64,000 nucleotides of DNA from Treponema sp. (GTDB lineage: Bacteria > Spirochaetota > Spirochaetia > Treponematales > Breznakiellaceae), in assembly GCA_009781475.1 (NCBI GenBank), contig WQYB01000003.1, positions 25,488-89,487 on the forward strand. The letters run 5' to 3'. Under the pieces are notes generated by a model. That model searched no databases, was not told where the DNA came from, and was given only the letters and a program-made list of their open reading frames with translations. Each line of letters starts with the position of its first letter. Within the stretch, counting starts at the first letter, position 1. Shown here piece after piece: positions 19,348-28,911 of the stretch. The translations under genes and the position numbers were made by a program.

Positions 19348-19618
19348 TATTTAATTCCAGCATTACTTCATTATGCGTATAACGTTTTTTTGTGGATGCC
19401 GCTTGATATTCAGCTTCTTTAAGTTTATTGTATACTTCGAATTGAAAAAGGTTTTGTTCATATGCTTCTAAACTCATTACTACCATATCACCGCGTCCGT
19501 TTTTTGTTAAATAAACAGGTTCTTTCGTTTCATGAACTGCTTTTGAAATTTCCCTGAATTTATTTCTAAGGTCAGAAACGGGGCGAATTTTTGGTATTAC
19601 AGGCATAAATACCTCCAA
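19322..19618 (-). CDS. Phd/YefM-family antitoxin
   Basis: IRPVSDLRNKFREISKAVHETKEPVYLTKNGRGDMVVMSLEAYEQ. Confidence 0.93.
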   Translation of the reverse strand: MEVFMPVIPKIRPVSDLRNKFREISKAVHETKEPVYLTKNGRGDMVVMSLEAYEQNLFQFEVYNKLKEAEYQAASTKKRYTHNEVMLELNNEIKNKSK

Positions 19619-19682
19619 GAATTATCTATCATAATAATAGCACATATAATGATAAAAAACAAGACATGATTAAGGTATTTAC

Positions 19683-19705
19683 CCTGCCTTCATTTTCTCT
19701 TTATC
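19683..19705 (-). repeat. Short relic of the extreme 3' end of the XRE gene (copy D)
   Basis: ctgccttcattttctctttatc versus cagccttcattttctctttatc at 20250. Confidence 0.5.
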
Positions 19706-19765
19706 AATTTAGCTTTGATGATTGGTAAAACTTGAAGTGTTATTATTATACTTCAAGCTGATGTT

Positions 19766-20138
19766 TTAAATCATAGCAACTTCTTTTAGTTTTTCACCGA
19801 TTGCTTCATCAATTAATGCATTAATGCTTTTGCCAAATAATTTTGCTTGTTTTGCAAGTATGTAATGACGCTCTCTGCTTGTGCGATAAGTGATACTTCC
19901 TTTGAAATCCTTTACTTTTAACGGTTCTGGAATATTTAAATTTTGTTCAAGACTTGTTGTTATATATGAATGTAAAGCCTCTTTTAAATTTTTTAATACT
20001 TCTTCACGAGTTTGTCCGCATGTCATATTACGTTCAAGTTCAATAATGCTGCCTAAAAAACATTCATCAACATCAGACCATTCAATAATATAGGTATATG
20101 GTAAGTTTAAGTAATAATCCAAATTTTTTTTTACTCAT
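19766..20138 (-). CDS. HicB-family antitoxin with apparent frameshift in an A9 run just after the ATG
   Basis: ORF 19766..20122 opens at TTG; ATGAGTAAAAAAAAATTTGG at 20138 is in another frame, and one fewer A would give MSKKNLDYYLNLPYTYIIEW...; C-terminal RHH (AKQAKLFGKSINALIDEAI). Confidence 0.75.
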
Positions 20139-20143
20139 ATTAA

Positions 20144-20167
20144 TATGATAGCAAATATGCTATCATA
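20144..20167. promoter_or_regulatory. Inverted repeat (10-bp arms, 4-nt spacer) upstream of the HicB gene, candidate operator
   Basis: tatgatagca aata tgctatcata. Confidence 0.6.
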
Positions 20168-20244
20168 AGTCAAGGTTTATATACTGTATAGAAGTATTAA
20201 CTACGAATTGTAACAAAAGAAGGAAAAAGTGGAATAAAATCCCC

Positions 20245-20607
20245 CTACCCAGCCTTCATTTTCTCTTTATCTTCATGTTTTTTGATGGATTCTATGATTG
20301 AAACAGCCATTTTCCGGTTTTTTTCGCTTAATTTTGCAGCAATACTTGCAATCTGAAGAGCTTCTAAAGGGTATTCTTGGGGATATACTTTACTTTTTTG
20401 TTTATTTTCTAAGCCAGTTACTAGGTATTCAACAGATACTCCTAATGCTCGGGCAATATTAACCGCATTTTCGACAGATGGGGTATAACTATCTTCTCTT
20501 AAATAACTGTCTATTGTTTGTTTTTTTACTCCTGATAATTTTGCTAAATCTTTTACACGCATATCTACATAAGACAGTTCTGCCTTCAGATTTTCCTTAA
20601 ATCCCAT
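20245..20607 (-). CDS. XRE-family HTH transcriptional regulator
   Basis: VKDLAKLSGVKKQTIDSYLREDSYTPSVENAVNIARALGVSVEYLVTG. Confidence 0.92.
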   Translation of the reverse strand: MGFKENLKAELSYVDMRVKDLAKLSGVKKQTIDSYLREDSYTPSVENAVNIARALGVSVEYLVTGLENKQKSKVYPQEYPLEALQIASIAAKLSEKNRKMAVSIIESIKKHEDKEKMKAG

Positions 20608-20613
20608 ATCTTA

Positions 20614-20630
20614 ATTATTATGATAATAAT
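20614..20630. promoter_or_regulatory. 17-bp palindrome upstream of the XRE gene, candidate operator
   Basis: attattat g ataataat. Confidence 0.4.
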
Positions 20631-20732
20631 CATATTTTGTGCTTGACAATATTGGTATTCTGATAAATAGTAGTATATTACTATAATAAATGCGTTTTGT
20701 AGAAAATTACTAATTATAGTCCTGGAGGATAT

Positions 20733-23086
20733 ATGTTTAGGAATAAGCTGTTTGGATTTGTAAACCTGTTGATTGGGATTATACTGGTTTTTGGACTGGT
20801 AGGATGTGATGACGGTGGTGGTAGCTTTAATCCGGGTGGAGGGTCTAACCCTGCAGCAACAGTGATTCCTAGTGTTGCTATAAACGTAACAAGTCCTTTA
20901 AAAGGAGAGGTTCCTAATTTAACAGCAACAGGTACTGGTAACTTTACCATTGGTGCTGTTTCATGGAATCCGGGTCATAATCCATTCCAAAGTAGTACAG
21001 TTTATACAGCTTCAGTAACCCTTATAGCAGCAGCTAACCATACATTTACAGGGATTAGCTCGGCAACAATTAATGGAAATACGGCAGTAAGAATCAATAA
21101 CACAGGAAATGCTGTTACTCTTTCTTTTACATTTGCTCCAACTTTAGCAAAAGATATTACAGGAATATCAATTTTATCACAGCCGACTAATTTAACATCA
21201 TATACGCATGGAGATTCACTTAACTTATCAGGACTATTTGTAACAATTAACTACAGTGACAGTACATCAGAAAATGTGGCTTTTGCGAATTTTGGTTCAT
21301 TAGTATCAGCAAGTCCTTCTAATGGTTCACAATTAGTTCGTTCAACTCATAATAGCCAGCCGGTTGTAGTTTCGGTTGGTTCATTTACAGCGAATACGAA
21401 TAATTTAAGTATAAGTCGTAAAAACATTAACAATCAGTGGTTTTAATATTACAAAACCATTTAATAATTCAAACGCTGTTGCAGGTTTTGGTTTTCTTGT
21501 ATTTAACGGATTTGCAAACGGTGAAACTGCTAATGTAAGCTCAATTGGTGTAACGGCTACATACGCCGGAATATTAGTTGGAACGAATAATATAACATTT
21601 GGCGGTGGTGGGTTTACCATGACAGGTGGTAATGCAAACCCAGTTAACTACAATATAACTCAACCAACCGAGATAACAGGTTCAATTACACTTTTAACAC
21701 CATCAGCGCCGAACGCACCTACAGTAACAACAGGAAATATTACAACTAATTCTGTTACATTGAATACTCCTAGCGGAACTCTTTCCTATCTTGCTTTAGA
21801 ATACGCTCGAAGCGCACCTAATGGAACAACAGTTGATAATTCTACATGGCAGCCAGGTTTGACATTTACAGGTTTAAATGCAGGTACTAATTATAGATTT
21901 TTTGCAAGGTATATAGCTGATGCACAAAGAAATAATATGTCGATTACAAGTGATTGGTTACATGAAGTAATTGGACATCCAACAGTAATCTGGGCAAGAA
22001 CCAATGCTACAGGAAATGCTGGTATTATTTCTGTAGCTGTTGATAATAATGGAGATGTGTATATTGTAGGGTGGCAAAGAACAGGAATTTATAACTACGG
22101 AGACGGAATAACTTTGACAGGGACTTCATCGTCAAATCCGGTGCTTGTTAAATATAATTCGTCTGGAATAACTCAATGGGCAAAAACTGGTTCAGGAACA
22201 GGAATTGTAGAATTTAATTCTGTAACTGTTGATAATAATGGAGATGTGTATATTGCAGGGTGGCAAGGTGGGGGAATAATAGCAGGAGTTTATAACTACG
22301 GAGATGGAATAACTGCGGAAGTACCAGCAGGAAAAAGAAGTGCAATATTAATTAAATATAATTCGTCTGGAATAACTCAATGGGCAAAACTGGTTCAGGA
22401 ACAAACAGGAATTGAAGGTTCAGAATTTAATTCTGTAGCTGTTGATAATAATGGAAATGTGTATGCTGTAGGGGTTCAAATACATGATGGTTTATTAGTT
22501 AAATTTAATTCTTTTGGAACAGTTCAGTGGGTAAAAACTGTTTCAGGAGAATATTATAATGAATCTATATTTTATTCTGTAGCTGTTGATAATAATGGAA
22601 ATGTGTATGCTGTAGGTCGTTATAGAACAGGAATTGTTAACTTTGGAGACGGAGTAATTTCAACAGGAGATGTTTCAAGACTATCTGCAAATTATTAAAT
22701 ACTCTTCGCTTGGAATAGCTCAATGGGTAAAAAATATCCCAGCACTTACCTGGTCTATATCTATTGATAATAATGGAAATGTATATGCTGCTGGGTATAC
22801 AGGATCAGGAGTTGTTAATTTCGGAGATGGAGTAATTGGTATAGGAACATATATATTTGAAAATCCAATATTTATTAAATATAATTCGTCTGGAACAACT
22901 CAGTGGGCAAGAAGTACTACATCAGGGAACATTGGTGCAGGTTTCAATTCTGTAGCTATTGATACTAATGGAAATGTGTATGCAGTGGGAGGAGGGGGAG
23001 GGGATGTACTAAGAGGAACTTTTAGTTTTGGAAATGGAGTAACTGTGACCAGTAGCGGTTTATTGCTTGTTAAGTATGGGGAGTAA
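20733..23086 (+). pseudogene. Frameshifted lipoprotein with Big_3-like/YDG-like domains and SBBP-type beta-propeller repeats
   Basis: Three ORFs (20733-21446, 21619-22698, 22670-23086) in different frames form one continuous protein; lipobox FGLVGCDD; repeats of FNSVAVDNNGNVYAVG...NFGDGV....IKYNSSGxxQW. Confidence 0.8.
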
Positions 23087-23174
23087 GAATTTATAGTAGT
23101 TTTTGCCGCAGGCGCGTATTTAACAGGTTCCAATTTCTTGTAGTGCCGTAACGGTGACTGACACCATTGAAAGT

Positions 23175-24500
23175 TTACAGAAAAGATGCAGCGTAAAGAG
23201 GTATCGTTTTTTTATTGTTTTCATATCCGAAATTTTTATCCGCTATTTTAATGGCATAGGAAGGTTTATATAGTTGAATATAACGATTTAAACTTTTTGC
23301 CTGAGTATTGTCTGAAGATTTAACTTCTATGGGAATAATTCCGTTTTCGTTTTGTATTATAAAATCAACTTCAGCAATTGCACCGGATATCCAACAATAT
23401 TTTTCGTAGCCGTTTGCTCTTAATTGCTGCCCAACATAGTTTTCTATCATACCGCCTTTAAAATCGTTTAAAGACGGTGCGTTATAAATTATATCCTCGG
23501 GATTTAAAGTTTTTTGAGCACACAACAAACCAATGTCTGACATATAAACTTTGAAGGCATCAGGATTTTTATAATTATTTAATGGCAGCATTATTTTTTC
23601 TGTTAAGTAACATCTGTCAATTAAGCCTGCAAATTCCAGCCATTCCAATGCTCCCTCAAATTCGCTTGAGCGTCCGCCTGATTTAATTAATTTGTATTGA
23701 AATCGTGTATTTGCTTTAAATAACTGCACTGTAAGGTTGTTATAAATACTGCGTGTTTTTCTTGTTTCTATCGGTGTATTGTACTTGCTCATATCGTCAA
23801 GGTAATCAGCAATTATATTGTTTTGGGTTAATCTTATCAATTTAAAATCTTTTGTATCCGTATACTTTGATACAACTTCCGGCATACCTCCTACTACAAG
23901 GTATTGTCTGTAATATTCATTTGCAAGTTTATGATGTACTGCATCCAAAGGTTTATTTTCTGAAAAACAAATTTTAATTTTTTCTACAAGTTCTCTTTCC
24001 TCGAAAGCAAGTAAAAATTCCCGGAAATTCATTGGAAACATATTAAGCCTGTCAACTTTGCCTACGGGGAATGAATATTTTTCCCGATTAACAGAGATGC
24101 CAAGCAAACTGCCGGATGCAACTACATGATATTCAGGAGCAAATTCGCAAAAATATTTTAAGCTTGATAAAGCTCTTTGGCAAAGTTGAACTTCATCAAA
24201 AATTATTAATGTTTTTTCTTTTACTATTTTTTCTCCAGTTAAAATGCCAAGTTTTGGAATAAGTATATCAGGCATAATATCTTCATCAAATAATTTATTT
24301 GCAATTGTACTTGTATCAAAATTTATATGTGCAATATTTTCATAAAATCGCCTGCCAAAATCAAATAATGTATATGTCTTTCCTGTTTGACGCGCTCCCT
24401 GTAAAAGCAGAGGTTTTCTGTATTTATTATTTTTCCATTCAATTAATTGATTGGTTATTGTTCTTTCCACATTAAAAGTCCTTTGATTTAATAAGGACAT
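23175..24500 (-). CDS. AAA ATPase with C-terminal DUF4143
   Basis: LLQGARQTGKTYTLFDFGRRF; LIIFDEVQLCQRALSSLKYF; VDFIIQNENGIIPIEVKSSDN. Confidence 0.93.
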   Translation of the reverse strand: MSLLNQRTFNVERTITNQLIEWKNNKYRKPLLLQGARQTGKTYTLFDFGRRFYENIAHINFDTSTIANKLFDEDIMPDILIPKLGILTGEKIVKEKTLIIFDEVQLCQRALSSLKYFCEFAPEYHVVASGSLLGISVNREKYSFPVGKVDRLNMFPMNFREFLLAFEERELVEKIKICFSENKPLDAVHHKLANEYYRQYLVVGGMPEVVSKYTDTKDFKLIRLTQNNIIADYLDDMSKYNTPIETRKTRSIYNNLTVQLFKANTRFQYKLIKSGGRSSEFEGALEWLEFAGLIDRCYLTEKIMLPLNNYKNPDAFKVYMSDIGLLCAQKTLNPEDIIYNAPSLNDFKGGMIENYVGQQLRANGYEKYCWISGAIAEVDFIIQNENGIIPIEVKSSDNTQAKSLNRYIQLYKPSYAIKIADKNFGYENNKKTIPLYAASFL

Positions 24501-24546
24501 TATGGCATAAAATCACATTAAAGTCAAGGAGTTGTGACCGACACCC

Positions 24547-24951
24547 TCATTCACCCATTACACGCACATGAACCTTCCGCGTTCGAGGTCCGTCGTATTC
24601 TGTAAACCAGATTCCCTGCCATGTACCCAATAATAATTTGCCGCCTGTTACAATCAATGTAAGTGAAGGACCTACAAGGCTTGTTTTGGTGTGCGCTGCG
24701 GAATTACCTTCGCCATGACGGAATTCACGGCGGTCAGGTGAAATTAAATCCAGGGCAAAACTTACATCACGCGGAACATCCGGGTCGGCGTTTTCATTTA
24801 TTGTTACCGCAGCGGTTGTGTGAGGAATGAAAACAACGCATATTCCTTCACGCACACTGCTGTTGCTGACCGCTTTTTGTACCTGGTTTGTAATATTAAT
24901 CCAGTCGTTTTGACTGTTTGTTCGGATATTAAATTCTGAAAGCGCTGTCAT
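24547..24951 (-). CDS. YjbQ/UPF0047 family protein (secondary thiamine-phosphate synthase-like)
   Basis: GICVVFIPHTTAAVTINENADPDVPRD...EGNSAAHTKTSLVGPSLTL...LLGTWQGIWFTEYDGPR. Confidence 0.93.
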   Translation of the reverse strand: MTALSEFNIRTNSQNDWINITNQVQKAVSNSSVREGICVVFIPHTTAAVTINENADPDVPRDVSFALDLISPDRREFRHGEGNSAAHTKTSLVGPSLTLIVTGGKLLLGTWQGIWFTEYDGPRTRKVHVRVMGE

Positions 24952-24960
24952 AATTATTCC

Positions 24961-26436
24961 TTAAAACGGACCATAATCAATATTAACTGCAATTGCAAGA
25001 AATATTGAAGTAATAGCCAGAATAGCCAGTTGTAATTTCCATGTCCAGCGTATCCATTTTGCATAATTTACTACTGTAAAAGAAAGTGCGATAAGAAGCA
25101 GCGCATTGGTAGGATATATAACATTGGAAAAACCATCACCGAAGTTAAAAGCAAGAACGGCTGTCTGCCGTGTAATACCTACAAGATCTGCAAGCGGAGT
25201 AAGAATAGGCATCAATAAAAATGCTTTAGCGCTTGCTGAACCTATAAAAAATTCCATTACAAGCGTAGCAGCGTATACCATAAAAGCTGCGATAACAGAA
25301 GATGAATGGCTGATAACTTCCGCCGATCTATAAAGAATTGTATCCATGATCATTCCGGTTGTGATTATATGTTTGACACTATACGCCATAAGAACAAGCA
25401 GAATGCCGGGCAGGAAATTTACAACTCCTTTACCGAAAGATTTGCCTATTTTTGCAATATTAAATCCCGAAAAAACTCCTCCTCCTATTCCTCCGATTAA
25501 AAACATTATGATTAACATGAGGAAAGCAAGGTCTGTTATCTGCGGTATGCGGGAAGAAATAACCGCAAAAATCATTGCTAAAGCGATACAGAAAGCAAAA
25601 AAGAAAAGAGCCCGCCATTGACCTTTACTGATAGTATACTCACTTTCAATATGAGCGCTGCCTGTTTTTAATCTTTGCCTTAATACTTCATCTTCCTTGT
25701 AGCAAATTGAACTTTGCGGATTACGTTCTACCTTTTTTGCGTGTCGTATAACAAACAGACAAACAACAATAAATATGACAAAAAAGAATACAAGTCTTAA
25801 AAGAGCGCCGGAAAAAAGCGGCAATCCCGCGATTCTTTGAGCTACTGCAATTGTAAAAGGATTTGTAACAGCAGCTGCAAACCCGAATGCCATCGGCAGC
25901 AGACTCATTCCAAGTCCTGTAAGGGAATCCCATCCCAATGATATTGCTATTGGAACAATAAATATAATTAATGGAACCATTTCTTCAAACATTCCGACAA
26001 AACCTGCCGCTGCCATAAAGAAAAAGATCATTACAACAATCAACAAGTATTTTCTTTTTGCAAACCGGGATACAAGGAAATGTACCAGCGCTTTCATTAC
26101 TCCTGCATTATCTAAAATGGTTATTGAACCGCCAACAACCATAAAAAATATTATTAATACAATAGGAGTAAGATTATCAGGTCCGAATAAAACTTCTATG
26201 GGAGCTGTAAACCACCGCCAAAACGGATAATCAGGGCGTTCAATTTCCTGATAACTGCCATTTACTACAAGTGTGCGCCCTTCGCTTTCTACACGGTCAT
26301 AAGCGCCTGCCGGTAAAACTTTTGTAAGAATGCCAGATACGATCATAAGCGAAAGAATAATAATTACGGCAAGATAAAATGATTTAGCTTCGATTTTTAC
26401 ATTGGATTCTTCTGAAAAAGTTTGTTCGCTTTTCAT
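24961..26436 (-). CDS. YfcC/ArcD-type (DcuC superfamily) membrane transporter
   Basis: KVLPAGAYDRVESEGRTLVVNGSYQEI; multi-TM; LPMAFGFAAAVTNPFTIAVAQ. Confidence 0.88.
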   Translation of the reverse strand: MKSEQTFSEESNVKIEAKSFYLAVIIILSLMIVSGILTKVLPAGAYDRVESEGRTLVVNGSYQEIERPDYPFWRWFTAPIEVLFGPDNLTPIVLIIFFMVVGGSITILDNAGVMKALVHFLVSRFAKRKYLLIVVMIFFFMAAAGFVGMFEEMVPLIIFIVPIAISLGWDSLTGLGMSLLPMAFGFAAAVTNPFTIAVAQRIAGLPLFSGALLRLVFFFVIFIVVCLFVIRHAKKVERNPQSSICYKEDEVLRQRLKTGSAHIESEYTISKGQWRALFFFAFCIALAMIFAVISSRIPQITDLAFLMLIIMFLIGGIGGGVFSGFNIAKIGKSFGKGVVNFLPGILLVLMAYSVKHIITTGMIMDTILYRSAEVISHSSSVIAAFMVYAATLVMEFFIGSASAKAFLLMPILTPLADLVGITRQTAVLAFNFGDGFSNVIYPTNALLLIALSFTVVNYAKWIRWTWKLQLAILAITSIFLAIAVNIDYGPF

Positions 26437-27773
26437 AATACCCTCAATAAGTTTGTATAAAATAAAAGTTCCCGGTTTAGATTTTCTATTGAAATACGCT
26501 CATCGTGACCGTGTACTCTGTCTAGTTCTTCAGGAGTAAGTTTCTGCGGATTAAAACGTATAATTGAATCTGTTAATTCTTTGTAATGGCGTGAGTCTGT
26601 AATGGCAACCATGATAAATGGCAGAAGCGGAATACCTGGATATACTTCGTTTAAAGCATTCTCTATTTCCTGCCAGCCATGCCGGCGGAATTTGTTTGCG
26701 GTATAATTTGCAGTAACAGGGTTTGCTCCGTGTTCATACATGCTAATTTGAACCCGTTTATCGTTAATTATTTTTTTTATATAAGCAGTTGCGCTTTCAA
26801 TTGTCCAGGGCGGCAATAAACGCATATTTATAACTGCACGGACTTTAGACGGCATTACATTATCTGCAGCGCTTCCTTCGAGCATGGTCATTGCGACTGT
26901 AGTTTTTAACATAGATTGTACTGTCGCACTGGTTGCCACAAGTTTAAAAAATAAAGGACCTAATAAACGCGTGTGTGATAAAACAAACCCTTTAATTCCC
27001 GGTATCATTTTTGAAATTTCTTTAAAAAAAACTTCGACAGTTGGGCGGAGCTTGTATGGAAATGATTTATTTCCGATTTTGATTAATGCCTTGCCAAGTA
27101 TTGCCGCCGCCTGGATTTTAGGAGGTCTTGAAGCGTGACCCGGCTGCTGTTCTACAGTTAAATAAAGACTTAAGTTTCCTTTTTCTTCGATGCTGATAAG
27201 AGCTAAAGGAGTATCAATTCCTTCAATTTGATTTTCTGCTATAGGCGATCCTTCATCCATTATCCAGTCAAATTTTTGTTTGCGCTCTTTAAACCAATTA
27301 GCAGCTTCTTTAGCACCCAAAGCTCCGCCTCTCTCTTCGTCTCCGCCGAATGCAAACCAGATATCTTTTTCCGGCTTCCATCCTTGTGCGCAAAGATTTT
27401 CTGCCGCTTCCATGATGCACACCAATGTACTTTTCATGTCGATAGTGCCTCTGCCGTAAATGAAACCTTCATTTATCTCCGCGCCAAAAGGATCAAAATT
27501 CCATTTTTCTTTTTCGGCAGGAACAACATCATAATGAGAAAGAAATAATACAGCTCCTTTTTTACTTTTCCCGGGTAAATGATATATAACAGAGTAAGGA
27601 TTTAATACCCAACGCTGCGCGGAATTATGAAAAGCGGAAAAATTATCTTTTAGGAATCCCTGAAACCGAACTAAAGGCTCTAAAGCTGTTTCATCTTCAT
27701 CATTAACATCCTTTTGCCGCCAGGTCGGGATTTTTATGGCTTCCTGAAACTTTTCTATAAAGTTCATTGTCAA
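26433..27773 (-). CDS. M20 family peptidase (carboxypeptidase PM20D1-like)
   Basis: LFLSHYDVVPAEKEKWNFDPFGAEINEGFIYGRGTIDMKS; FGGDEERGG. Confidence 0.93.
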   Translation of the reverse strand: MTMNFIEKFQEAIKIPTWRQKDVNDEDETALEPLVRFQGFLKDNFSAFHNSAQRWVLNPYSVIYHLPGKSKKGAVLFLSHYDVVPAEKEKWNFDPFGAEINEGFIYGRGTIDMKSTLVCIMEAAENLCAQGWKPEKDIWFAFGGDEERGGALGAKEAANWFKERKQKFDWIMDEGSPIAENQIEGIDTPLALISIEEKGNLSLYLTVEQQPGHASRPPKIQAAAILGKALIKIGNKSFPYKLRPTVEVFFKEISKMIPGIKGFVLSHTRLLGPLFFKLVATSATVQSMLKTTVAMTMLEGSAADNVMPSKVRAVINMRLLPPWTIESATAYIKKIINDKRVQISMYEHGANPVTANYTANKFRRHGWQEIENALNEVYPGIPLLPFIMVAITDSRHYKELTDSIIRFNPQKLTPEELDRVHGHDERISIENLNRELLFYTNLLRVL

Positions 27774-27779
27774 AAAACA

Positions 27780-28706
27780 CTACCTTTGTTCATTTATTGT
27801 TTGCAGTAATATATCTAAATTATTTTTGGCAAGTTCATTGGAAGGGTCAAGAATTAAAGCCAGGTTGTATAATTCCAAAGAGCGGTCATATTCTTCCAAA
27901 TTTTTATATATAATACCTAAGTTAATATAATTGTCTATAAAGCCGGGATTTAATTCATTTGATTTTGTAAAATCAGTAATTGCATGTTCAAATTCTTCCA
28001 TATAAGCATAACATAAACCGCGGTCAAAGTACGAACAGTATTCATTAGGATACATTTCAATAATTTTAGTAAAATATATTATGGCTTGACTGTAATTTTC
28101 TATAGTAATATAAATATGACCTAACAATGAATACGCATTAGTATCTTCCGGTTCTGCTTGAATATATTTTTGTAAATCATCCAAAGCCTCGTTAAAATTA
28201 CCTAATCTATAATATATTACACTTCTATTAAAAAGTGCGGGAGATAAATCCGGCTCCAGATATATAGCCTGAGTATAATCATCAATCGCAAGGTTATATT
28301 CATTTTTTAATGAATATGCGATTCCACGATTAAGATACGGCACGGGATCACGAGGATCAAGTCTAATTGCTTTGCTAAAATCTAAAATCGCGCGGTTTAA
28401 TATTAATATATGTTCTTCTGTAATATTTTCATCTGTCGCAACTAATTTATCATCAAAATATTGTGATGATACAGAATTTGTTAATGAAAATCCACGCATG
28501 GCGTATGCAGTACCCCAGCTTGGGTTTAATCTTATAACTTCTGTAAAAGCCAAAATAGCGTTTTCAAATTCACCCCGGTTAACAAATTCATAACCGCGGT
28601 CAAAATATTCCTGCGCTGTTACGGAAGGGTTGTTTTGTGCTATTACCGGAAAAGAGATTTTTAAACATAATATAAAAATGAGTAAAAAACTCCTTAAATA
28701 AATCAT
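27780..28706 (-). CDS. TPR-repeat exported protein
   Basis: Signal peptide; repeated AIxDFTKxIxLxP TPRs. Confidence 0.85.
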   Translation of the reverse strand: MIYLRSFLLIFILCLKISFPVIAQNNPSVTAQEYFDRGYEFVNRGEFENAILAFTEVIRLNPSWGTAYAMRGFSLTNSVSSQYFDDKLVATDENITEEHILILNRAILDFSKAIRLDPRDPVPYLNRGIAYSLKNEYNLAIDDYTQAIYLEPDLSPALFNRSVIYYRLGNFNEALDDLQKYIQAEPEDTNAYSLLGHIYITIENYSQAIIYFTKIIEMYPNEYCSYFDRGLCYAYMEEFEHAITDFTKSNELNPGFIDNYINLGIIYKNLEEYDRSLELYNLALILDPSNELAKNNLDILLQTINEQR

Positions 28707-28911
28707 GTTGATATTATATATTTAACTACTCTTTTTTTCTAGTACTGCTTTTATTTAACAAAATAACCGTAGCCGCAAAATCTTAAAATATTTTAAAATA
28801 TTTCAATTTATCATTTTTAAAAAGTGCGGCATTGTTAAATTTGCTTTCAGGCATTGTGAGTTTCGGCTTAACGAAAATCCTGGTTCAAACCTCGCGGCTT
28901 TTATCCAAAAA

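Noticed and set aside
17616-20640. CRISPR array (because of repeated 65-75-bp segments)
   Set aside because: Repeats are long, irregularly spaced, degenerate and derived from a coding 3' end; no cas genes.
22020-23086. Minisatellite-type DNA repeat
   Set aside because: The similarity is protein-level propeller (SBBP-type) repetition, explained by the lipoprotein pseudogene.
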